Assembly (NCBI GenBank): GCA_963082875.1
Contig: OY720100.1
Coordinates: 13,478,591 to 13,542,590, forward strand
DNA length: 64,000 nucleotides
Source: Corella eumyota
Taxonomy: Eukaryota; Chordata; Ascidiacea; Phlebobranchia; Corellidae
Reading direction: 5' to 3'
Shown here: positions 37,101 to 49,100 of the stretch, in pieces
How positions within the stretch are numbered: the stretch's first letter is position 1
How the letters are laid out: every line of letters begins with the position of its first letter
Program-made: the position numbers and the translations under genes
The notes under the pieces: model-generated
What the model was told of the DNA's origin: nothing
Database searches by the model: none
What the model saw: only the letters and a program-made list of their open reading frames with translations

Positions 37101-40100
37101 CCTAATGTAGGGATACTCAATGCCTTAGTGTAGTGTTTTTTATAGTCTAAAGCAGGGGTTGGCAACCTATTTCGCACTGTGGACCGATTTAAAACTGGAA
37201 TCTTTTTTGCGGACCAGCCTTAAAAAAACACTTTGTTTTTGCGTTTTTGGGTCAAAGAAATCAATCAGTTTAGCTAATAATGATGTATCAAGGGACGCAA
37301 ATAAGTTTGCAATTTATTCCTTCATCAAATCGATAATAAACATTTTTAAATTTTTCTACTACAAAATAAACTTACAAATCAAAAAGAAAAGACGTTTCTG
37401 TTTCTAAGCATTTAACCTGGAAAAAATATTGCCCGGTAACGAACTGCTCATGGACCGGTACCGGGCCTTGGCCCGGTGGTTGCCGACCACTGGTCTAAAG
37501 TATCAAATTTTTTTTTTTTATTTATTTTGTTATTGTAGTGTACAATGTTAAGAAAAGGAGTTTCTGGGTTTAAGTTTGAGTCGAACAGGGGTACCAAACA
37601 TTATTTTACTCCTACTTCTAACACTCCAACTGACTTTCTCAGTGGGTGGACAGGAAAAAAAGTGCAGCAAAAATCTAAAGAGGTAAGAAGTTAAAAAAAT
37701 TTAAAATTACAATTTAAAAAAAAAGTTTAAAAAAATCATTTTTTTTGTTTTAATGAAAAACTTTAAAGTATATATATAGTACTAAATTTAGAATACTTTA
37801 ATGCTATGGCATAGTTTTAAAACAATAACCCTTTAATAGTACATACCAGTGGTGGGAATTAAACTTAAGATATCAGGTCTCACGATAACATAATGTTTTG
37901 CAGCATACCTATAACGACTAAAATTTTTTTTAATCTTTTTCAAAAAAAATATATTTTTTTAAATTTATTTTGAGCTTCTAAAATTTGAAAACATTTTTTT
38001 TTAGGAAGAAATTCAGGAAAAAACTCAAAGATTGGCCAGGAATTTGTACGATGAATATTTTAAAGTGGTGAGTGGTGTGCCACGTGCAGTTGTAACCCAC
38101 TTACAATCTATTGCATCAACACTTGAACAATCTTGTTCGAATAAAGACGAAAAATCCGATGATTTGGGTAAAAGTTTTTTTTAAATTTTGATATCCACCT
38201 ATTTTGGAGAATAAACATATTACAATTTTAAAAAGTCGACATTTTATTAAAAAATTAAGTTAAAAATTTATCGGAATTCAATAAGAATTTTTTAAGGGAG
38301 GTTTGGGGTAAATAGGGGGTTAATAAAAAAGTTTTATTAATTGTAAAATGGCATTTTTAGGAATATGGTTTTGTTTAGGCATTTGGTCAAATAATCGTTA
38401 CTCTCTTAAATTTTAAATTTAAAATATTGAAAAAAAATTATAGACAACTTTTTTTTATTCTGCTTTAAACAATTTTTAATTTTTTTTTAGGTATTTCTTT
38501 AAAAGAATACAAAAGTGCTTTAGTAGATCTTCGAACTTCACTTTTTGAAGATAAATCTTTATCCCCATTTGATATTCACAGCAGCGGTCTAATTCCAGCT
38601 TTATTAAAATCAATTACTGTAAGTTATTTTAAATAATTAGTAAAATTTTTAACTTATTAACCTTTTTGGCAAGAACTAGTCGATGGCCCGCTCTATGGTT
38701 AGGATTTTGATTGTTATAATATAGTCACATCTTTTAACTAATATTTGTCTGTAACTGTAATAGTTCACCCACACACCACAAACTGCAGTTTTATTTATTT
38801 TTTAACCCTATAAATTAGACATACATATTTAAACCGCTTAATTTTTTATTTTTTTTGGTTTTTCGCGCATTGATAAAAGTAAATAATAAATATAATATAC
38901 AATTAATATTACAACAATGCGACAGGAAAAAATGACAAAATCAATTTAATGATTTAAAACATGCCAAAAGTATTAATGTTTACACAAAGATTTTATAGTA
39001 TATTAAAAAAAACAGATTTATTATATATAGATGACTGTGTAACTCTGACCCAGCGTTATGTTGTCTTTGTCAGTTTTGGATATTATTTATTATATTATCT
39101 AATATTAACTTGCCAATTAATTTTTGAGCTAGCTCAAAGTACTATGTTTAAGCAGTAAGAATCGAACCTGGGACCTCAAGGGTTTTTGGGGTTTTGCAGA
39201 TATTAAACATAAACTTAATTTTAAAACTATTTTAGTTAAATTTTTTTTTTATATTAATTTTGAAGGAGAAAACTGATGGTACAGTTTCACTTGACGATCG
39301 CAGAAATGCATTTTATGAAATATTTGTAAATGAAAAAAACTTTCCAATCAGACAATTAGTGAAAAAATTGATTTCAGTTTTGGAATCTATAGAACGGTAA
39401 AAAATAAAAAAAAATTTCGATGATTTCTATTGCTGTCATTTTAATAAAAACTATATGCCTGAAAAAGCCCTCTTTTTTACGACAATTAGCCATTTTTTTA
39501 CTAATCCTTTTTTATTCTAACCCCCTCTTTGGGAAATACCCATTGATTTCTAAAAAACTATGACCTAAATTTTTTTTAATTTTGTTATAAAAAATTGGTT
39601 TTCGAAATATTTCTGTTAAATATCATAGTTTTGTAAATTAAATACTTATTCTAATAACTTAAAATTGAATGTAAATTTTTACATTACTTTTTTTAATTTA
39701 AAATTAACATTTTTACATTTTTTTAGTCTGCCACTTTACATATACAAACATACCAACCTGAACGGTGGTCTTCACCTTTTAACTCGTAAACTAAAATTTG
39801 TAATGGAAAGAGGGACATCGAGTGGTGATAGTGAGAAATCGTTGATCGATTACACAGGAAGGACTTTGAAAATGGAAACCCTGTCGACGGTGGATGACTT
39901 GAAAAAACATTTGCTAAAAATGGTAATTTTCGTGATTTTATTAAGTTAATTTATATTTAAAGAAAATACCCCTGGCCCCCATTGAAAGTACCCCAAAACA
40001 GGGGCCTTCTTACTATGGGTTACGATTTATATTTTGGTAAGCGGTCAAGTTAACCCATAGACAACTTTACTCTGGAAAACTCAAATCTAGTAAACTTAAA

Positions 40101-43100
40101 TTTGGACAACTCAACTTGATGACAACCTAACTCAAAGTTAATGCAACCTTTGAGTATTAAGTTTATTAAAATAAGGAAATAAAAATGGTGTTATTAGGTT
40201 AAGTTTTCAGGGTGGAGTTGACATATGGTTAATTAAATTGAAAAGAAACCATCTTTTTATGGCCTTTTTAACTTAATTTTCTATCGCAACCCCATGCCTA
40301 ATTAACAAAAATGACAATTTGAACAATAACTGCAGTTTAGCAACATGAAGTTGTTTTTTATTTTTTGTATACTTTACTTGAGCATAAAAACTAGCATAAC
40401 ACTATACAGTGTACAGATATTTTCTATTGCTTTAATTAAAAATTACTTAAAATAAAATTACTTGCCTAAGTTACCCAAAAAACCTTATCTTAAATTAATT
40501 TTATTTTTTAGGTATGTAAGCAATGGTATGATTATGAATATTCACATCACCATTATATAAAGAAAGCCAAGCAGGGAAAATTGTCGTTTAATTATTGCAG
40601 CGATTTTGATGAGAATGGAATCGTTTATTGGATAGGAACAAACGCAAAGTTTGCAAAATTTTTTTTTTTATTATTTTAAATTTAAAAAAAAAATAAATGT
40701 ATAAAATTTTGTAAAGGTTTTTTTATTCGAAGAAGTAGAATTTTAAATTGTTTTTAGCTGATATTTATAGCATTTGTATTAATTATTATAAAAAAATCAT
40801 AAATTTAATAACAAAATTTTTTTTAATAATTTATAAATTATTTACTTTCTAGTTAAAATACTTTTTGTATTTAAATAATTCTAGAACGGCGTTCGAGTGG
40901 TCGAATCCATCCCAGCATGGTTTAGTGTATATGACATCGTCAGATGGTAAAAGTTTACCTTACGGGAAACTAGAGGATGTTTTAAGCAGAAAAACAAACC
41001 CTGTTAACTGTCACACTAGAGATGATGTTGATTCATGGATTTCTATGGATTTTGGTAAATTTTTATTAGTTTTTTATGCAATTATGACACAATAAATAAT
41101 TATTATAATTTTTTGTATTTACTTAACCTTGATGTGGAAAGGTCAACTTTATAATCTAAACATAGAAAAGCAGTTTTTTTATTCTAACCTATATTTCTAA
41201 TCAGAATTGCCTTAAAATTATTCGGTGCATTGTTTTTTGGGTTGGCACGATTTAGTGTTGATTATTGAGCATTGCTCAAGGATGTTACAGATTAAAAAGC
41301 AATGGGAATCAAACACAGGGATGTAGTGTTCTGACCATTTTTATTATGCAATACAAAAATACAAAAAAAACTTATGTTTATAAAACAGGTCATGGTCATT
41401 AAAAAATAGACATTTTTTTTGTATAAAAAACACCTCTTAAAGTTACTAGCCTTTTTTTAAATTAAAAATTATTATTATGTTATAGCAATGTGGGTAATAC
41501 CAACAATGTACACAATAAGACATGCTAGAGGTTACAGCAAATCAGCTTTAAGAAATTGGTTATTTCAGGGTTCAAAAGATGGTTTAATTTGGACCACTCT
41601 GGTAACCCATTCTGATGACCAAGCCTTACAAGAACCAGGGTTGGTGTTTTAACATTTTTTGCAAAATAAAATCACAAAAAAAAAATTTTTAATTTTTTTT
41701 TTTTAATTTTTTTTTTGTCTGTTATTAAAATATCAAAATAATCCTAAAAAAATATCTTTAATTAACAACAGATCAACTGCAAGCTGGCCGATTCCCCTAC
41801 AAACTGATGAAACAAAAGGTTATAGACATTTTAGGATTCAACAAAACGGAAATAACTCAAGTGATCAGATGGCTTATATTTCAATCGCTGGTTTTGAAAT
41901 TTATGGAAGTATTACTGGTGCTTGTGAAGATAGACCAGGCTCTAGTCATAGAAAACAACGAAAGCTACTTAAAAATCAAGTAAGTAATTAATATGTTAAT
42001 TCATTAATTATTATTTACTGGCAGCAGGATGTGGTGGTCAGAACACTTTGCTTCACTACATGAGGTCTTGGGTTCGATTCCTACTGCTCTTAAGCTGTAG
42101 TGCCTTTTTGTAAGGAGCTATAAAAGCTATGAACTTCAGCATAATTATTGGCCAATTTTATTCAATAATAAATCATCAATATATACCAGTATCTTGAATT
42201 ACAAATCATCAACATTAATAATTTAAAAAAAAACAATATTTTTAAATTTTTTTTACTTCAAATTAAATTTTTAAATTTTTTTGAAAATGTATTTTTTGTT
42301 TTGTTATAGGCTTTAAAACAGATGATTTGTGGTACAAGGGTGATCAGAGGACCTGATTGGAAGTGGAGGAGTCAGGATGGACATGGAGTCGGAACTGTTA
42401 ATGCTGCAGTAGTTAATGGTAAGTAAAACTAAAATTAAAATAAAAGATATGTTTAAATACCAATGTAAAAATTACTAAATTTTGCAAAAAGTATAAATTT
42501 TAAAAAAAGTAAAAGTTTTTTTACCATTTTGTCACTTACTGTTATATCATTTGTCATAGTATGGTTACAACTTAAATAATAATTTGTTCTCACACCTTAA
42601 GCAGCAGTTTTTTCTTATGGATTTTACCGTCCTTGCCGACTCGCTCTCTTACTATGCACTGTTCTTGCAAATTTTTTGTTGAACTTTACAGCCCTCAACA
42701 ATACTCTTTTGTACTCTACAGTCCTCGCTTATTTTCTTGTACCTTTCGGTCCCCGCTAATATTTTTTTGTACTCTACAGTCCTCGCTAATATTCTTTTGT
42801 ACTTTACAGTCCTCGCTAATATTCTTTTGTACTTTACAGTCCTCGCTAATATTCTTTTGTACTTTACAGTCCTCGCTAATATTCTTTTGTACTTTACAGT
42901 CCTCGCTAATATTCTTTTGTACTTTACAGTCCTCGCTAATATTCTTTTGTACTTTACAGTCCTCGCTAATATTCTTTTGTACTTTACAGTCCTTGCTAAT
43001 TCTTTTTTGTACTTTACGATTTTAATCATTTAATAAACTTAAATATATTTTATTAAAAATTAGTTTTTTTATTTTTTAATAAGGTTGGATTGATGTTACA

Positions 43101-46100
43101 TGGGACAATGGGACGACAAATTTATACAGAATGGGGGCAGAGGGAAAGTACGACATCAAGATTTGCCCTAAAAAAGATGACAACAGTACCACCCCTGCAG
43201 CCCTCCCCACTAAAAAGAATGTACTGTCCCTGATTCGAAATAACAGAGCCCAATCAAGTAGAAGAAGATATGAACAGGTTAGTTGAAGGATCATTAGCAA
43301 GATTTTTGACAACATTTTTTATCTTAATATTTTTTTTAAATCATAGTGTAAAATATGTTTTTTTTTAATATTGGTCAATAGCCTGCTCTACGATCTAGAT
43401 TTTAATTGTCAGAATGTGGTCACAACTCTCAACTAATATTTGCCCATAAAATTTATCCGTGCACCACAAATGGCAGTTTTTTTATTTTGTGGGCCTGTAA
43501 ATTGGACATACATTCAATTATCTTAATTATATTAATATATATATTTTTGTACAAAAAATGTTCGGCAATGTGGTTAAGCGGTCATGGCAGCGGATTACGA
43601 ACCGAAAGGTTTCGGGTTCGAGCTGCACCATTGCTACACTATTCACTCTTTTTACAAACAGCGTTTACTAATAGCTTAGCGTGTCATAACAGCACACCCT
43701 TCCCCAATAAAAAATACAAAACCTACCACCTTAAGGTGCTACAAAAAATATATTTTACAAATATTTTTTTTCCTAAAAAATAAATATTATTAATTTTTCA
43801 GTGCTTAGCTAGAAGGACCTCCGACTCCACTTCATCTGGGAACAGGAGTTTCAGATCTGCACTTAACTCAAGAGGTCAGAGTTTTCCTAGAAACACAAAT
43901 GACAGTGGACGAAATGCTCGAAATCGAGCTCGCTCTGACTCGAGTGACACTGAATCTCAAAAATCTCAAAGATCTGTGCTCTCGATGATGCGAGTCTTCC
44001 ACAAAGCAACAAAAGAGTCAAAGAAGGCGACTCCGAACTCGAAAAACTCAACAAAGTTGACTCAAAAATCTGACTTAAGTGAGCCAAAACCTCAAGAACC
44101 GGTTGCTCGCTCTGAGTCGAGTTCTTCCATATCTTCAATTTCGTCATTCGAGGGCGCTGAAGATTCAACACCGGGAGGCGAATTTGATCTGTCATTTCTT
44201 TACGACTCACCACTGCCACCTACTGACGAGATGAAAGATTCGTGGAACAGTGCAGTCATGGGTGACCGGTTAAGCAATCGAGGATTAAGTCAGAGTTCTA
44301 GAATGTTGTCACGGCGACCAACCCGACAACCCAAATTTCTTGAAGTAAGTTTTTGAGAAATTTAAACATTAAAAAACACATAAAATCTTAGCCTGTCGTT
44401 GCTAAAATTTAGGGTTAGTAAAACCTTGGGGTTAAAGGTTCAAATCCTGTTGTTGTCTTTTATTTATTTTTACGTTATGTTTTTTACAACTTAATATTAT
44501 AGTTTTCTAGTAAAAAAATTTAAACAATTATATAAATACATTTTTTTTAAACATATGTTATCACACCTATGTGTTTTATAATGTATACCAGTCGCCAACC
44601 TACAGCCTGTATTTTAAATTTCTAACATGGTAATAAGTTAAAACTTACTACTAATATGAGCCAGTGATAATTTACTTGAGCACCAAAAACTGCAGTTTTT
44701 TATTGTGATGGCTTTTAAATTGGACATACTTACGTACTTATATATACAGACCACCATTATATATTTTTATATTTATTTTAACATAAATGTTAATTTTTTT
44801 TAGGATTCAACTTTGAATGGTTCAACTTCTCCAAATCCACCTCCTACTGCTGCAAAATCACATATCAAAAATCTTTGGTGAGTTTTTATTTTATTAAACT
44901 TTAACACTTATGTCAGAGCCTAATTTTTAAATTAGCAGACTTGAATTTTTTAAGGACAGTAAATATGTTGTTTTTAGTTATTCTCTTTTTTTTTATTTTT
45001 TTTGTAATATTTTGGGTTTAAATTTTTATTTAATTTTGTAAAAAAAATTTTAATTTTGTCGAACAAAACTTGATTTTAGGAAAAGTGTTCAGTCTTCTTC
45101 CAGTGAATCTTTGCGCACTGATTCCTCCCTCTCCAACCTCCACCTAGACATGTTCAGCATCCTCTCACAACAGGAGGAGGAGGAGAAAGATGAGGAGGAA
45201 AAGAAGAGTGTCTCCTTGGAGTCTGTTCATGGAGGAGACTCTGGAAAGGTAAAGAAAATATAAAATTTTTGTAAAAAATTAAGTTTTATACTCAAGCAAA
45301 AAAATTAAAATTTGATCCTGTGTAACAGAAGTTCTCTGCATCTCGGCCCTCTAGTGGTACATCTCACAGATCAGGATCTTCCGGAAACAATTCCTCAACC
45401 AACAATCTTCTTCCATCTCCAGGAGAACCTGTAAGTTTAAAAAAAATTATTTATTTTTAAATTCCAACATTTTTACTTTATTCAAGCCTTACTCAAGTTT
45501 AGTAACTACTCAAGATAAGAAATTAATTTTTTAACACTTATTTTTATTTGAATTTGTGTAACTTAAGATAAGTAACCACTCAAGTTAAATAAGTTAAATA
45601 AATTCACAATTTCTTACCTAAATTTGCCTTATCCAAGTTTAGTAAGTTAAAAAAACTTATTTTTTTTTTATTGTTTTTTTTTATACTACTCAAGGTGAGT
45701 GCAAGTGTAAGTGTTCCGAATCTCTCTTCTTCGGATGAGGCATCCTCCTTGATGGAGAGTTTTGTAAGGAGCATGACTCGAGCTCCTGCAGTTCTGGATG
45801 TCAACAACTTGAGTACAAGTGAAGAGGGGGCTCTAGCGAACAGAGATGATCAAGATACAAATGGTAATTTTTTATTTTTTATTTATTTACAACAAATAAT
45901 TAGATTTTTTTTTATATTTATTTTATCATAAAGCGAGGGTGGTTGACTTCACAAGTTATGTAACGCAGAGTAACATTTGTAAATTTAATTAAGTCTCTGG
46001 TCTACTGTGGCAGTTTGGGATAATGTTAACCCAGTCTTGAGTCTGACTCAGTCTCAAGATGCCTTGGCGGTTTAGAATTATGTTGACTATAATCAGCCAA

Positions 46101-49100
46101 TTGGTTTTGAAATTGGCAGGAGTTTATTCTGTTAATATCATTCAAAAAATTTATTGCATAAAAGCAGTGGGATTCAAACCTAAGATAATTTAATTTTTTA
46201 GTTTTTGACTAAAAATAAACAGCAAAAAGATTTAAATTAAAAAATATTAGGTAAATATAATAAGTAAAAGTATTTTCCGGGTCAATTTAATTCAAATTTT
46301 AAATATTAAAAAATAATTTTTTTGAAGTGTCAAGTCCTCTAACCACTGCACAAAGTGTTCCTAATCTTTCAACACCTGTAACATCGGTTTCACGTGCTGC
46401 ACCCAACACGACCACCGTGGCAAGTAGTTCGGTGTTACAAGCCCTGTCTCAAGTATTGGCTGCCAACACTGGAAACGAAAACGATGCAGGAGGTAAGTTT
46501 CAAAAAAAAATTTGATAAATTTTTTTTTTAAATTTGTTTTGAAAAATGCTTTTGTGTATAATTTAAAAAATGTATTTAGCTACCTAAGTTTAGGATAGTC
46601 TACTTTTGTAAATGTGAAAATACGGTACTCATAAAATATACAGGTTTAAATAGGTTATAATTTATAAAGCTACTAATTTAAATAAATACTAGATAACTCT
46701 ATGTTAGGGTTATGGACTGATTCTTTATGTTTTATTAGTACTCTAAAAAAATATAGTAAGGCAAAATTGACAGTTCAAGAAAATTGATTTAAAAGTTATA
46801 CACAAAAACTAGTTTATTAATCTTACTATATTGCTAAATAAATTTAATTTTTTTTAGACTTTTTAAGATCATTAGTAGCTGACTTGCCTAACATTGATGC
46901 TACCTCAGCAATTCTTGCTGATTTTGATCAGAACGAAGATCTTAACGATAATGATTTTGAAGATATGTTGGTGAGTTAACTTTATAAAGTTTTGTTACAG
47001 AATAATAACTCTATAAAAAAAATAGTATTTTTTTTGCTAATATTCACAATTTTTTTTTTTTTATTTATTAAAATTTTTTTTTAATTAAAAAAAAATATTT
47101 ATTTTATTTTGCTTTTTTCACTAGATGGAGGGAGAGAACAACTTTGACCCTCGAGCCACCATGTTAGGTGCTGACTCGACCTTACTTAACAGCGCCACCA
47201 AGGTCACGACTTCGAGGTCATGGGAAGATGATTTTACAATCAAACATCAGTTGAGTGATCTCATCCCGGCATTTGATCCAAGACCTGGTCGAATGAACTT
47301 GCAACAAACTGTCGATCTCGAGGTCCCAGTTCCAGGTAAGGGGATTTTTTTGTGTGTTTTGTAAAATATTATTAAATTTTTAATTGTCGTTTTATGAAAT
47401 CTTTTTTTTATTTTTCAAAATTTTGAAGTTTTACTAAAATTTTGGTTTGAAAATATTTAAAGTTTTTTTTTTAGTTAGTAAAAAATTTTGACCGACCGCT
47501 TCTTTAAATTTGTGTTGTTTAAATTTGAATATTTTTTTTGTTTCACAAGGTGATAAATTTGTATTTTTTATTGTGTACGAGTGTGTTTTTTAAATGTATT
47601 TAAGTTATTTTTTACGGCAGGCTAAAGGGCAAATAATGTGGTATTGGTGTGGCTCGAACCCAAAACCTTTTGGCTGAAATTTCGATGCCTTGTATACCAC
47701 ACTTCCATAATTTTTGTGAATAATTTTTTTTTTTCTATATTACCTTAAGGTGATAGATTTTATATTTTTTATTGGGGAAGGGTGTGCTGTTAAGACGTGT
47801 TTTGAGCTATCCGTAAACGCCGGGCTCAAGAGCGAATAGCGAAACGGTTCGCCACACACCCGGACTAATTTTTTTTTGTGAATTTATGTTTTAGGTTGCA
47901 ACACCACACCTAGTGGTTCAGAAAACCTAACAACCAACCTAAAGGTGCCCGACAAATTAAAACTTACACTACGGGGCCCACCACAAGATGGTAGTAGTGA
48001 GCAAGTTGAAATAAACATTGATTCTGAAGAATCGGTTTTTAAATGTGTTCAAAGATTTTATGTTTTGTCAAATGGATCAACTAAACCAGAGAAATTGAGG
48101 AAAATATGGGATCCTACTTACACGTATGTAATTTATTTAATGGTTGTTTATGTAATGAATGTTTAAATTAGTTGTTTTTTATGTGATGGTTCTGAAAATG
48201 GTTGTTGTGTATGTGATGGTTCTGAAAATGGTTGTTGTTTATGTGATGGTTCTGAAAATAGTTGTTGTGTATGTGATAGTTCTGAAAATGGTTGTTGTTT
48301 ATGCGATGGCTCTGAAAATGGTTGTTGTTTATGTGATGGTTCTGAAAATGGTTGTTGTGTATGTGATGGTTCTGAAAATGGTTGTTGTGTATGTGATGGT
48401 TCTGAAAATGGTTGTTGTTTATGTGATGGTTCTGAAAATGGTTGTTGTTTATGTGATGATTCTGAAAATGGTTGTTGTTTATGTGATGGTTCTGAAAATT
48501 GTTGTTGTTTATGTGATGGTTGTGAAAATAGTTATTGTTTATGTGAAGGTTCTGAAAATGGTTGTTGTTTATGTGATGGTTCTGAAAATAGTTGTTGTGT
48601 ATGTGATGGTTCTGAAAATGGTTGTTGTTTATGTGATGGTTCTGAAAATGGTTTTTGTTTATGAGATGTTCTAAAAATGGTTGTTGTTTATGTGATAGTT
48701 CTGAAAATGGTTTTTGTTTATGTGATGGTTTTGAAAATGGTTTTTGTTTATGTGATGGTTCTGAAAATGGTTATTGTTATTCATGTGATGGTTCTGAAAA
48801 TGATTGTTGTTTATGTGAAGGTTCTGAGAATGGTTGTTGTTTAATGTAATGGTTTAAAAATGGTAATTTTTTTTGGTTGTTTTATGTTGATTAATTAAAT
48901 GGTTGTTATAAAACTTGAGAAATTTTTTTCTTTAAGAAAATTAATTTAAATCAAAGAGTTATTCCAGTTACTAATTATTTATTAACTTAGTTTTAATTTT
49001 TTTTTTTTTAAATAAATTAATTAAATTTTTTGTTTACAGGATTGTGTATTCAGAAAAAGATGTCGACAGATCTGAAAAGGTAATTTCAAAAAAAACAAAC

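Noticed and set aside
37159-37407. 82-codon open frame
   Set aside because: Lies wholly inside the 340-bp hAT MITE and has no similarity to a transposase.
42781-42990. CRISPR array, from regularly repeated 30-mers
   Set aside because: Units are directly abutting with no spacers, in a eukaryotic intron.
42633-43033. Long open frames on both strands (up to 130 codons) with internal protein repeats
   Set aside because: They arise from a 30-bp minisatellite whose period is a multiple of three; the sequence lies in a HECTD1 intron and no frame has coding character outside the array.
43558-43630. A genuine tRNA gene, from the A- and B-box-like words
   Set aside because: No complete cloverleaf with paired acceptor stem; the same head recurs with a shared non-tRNA body, so it is a SINE. 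The same holds for the family A heads.
48159-48849. A 171-codon repeat protein of [10 protein letters not shown] type
   Set aside because: Periodic artefact of the second minisatellite in a HECTD1 intron.
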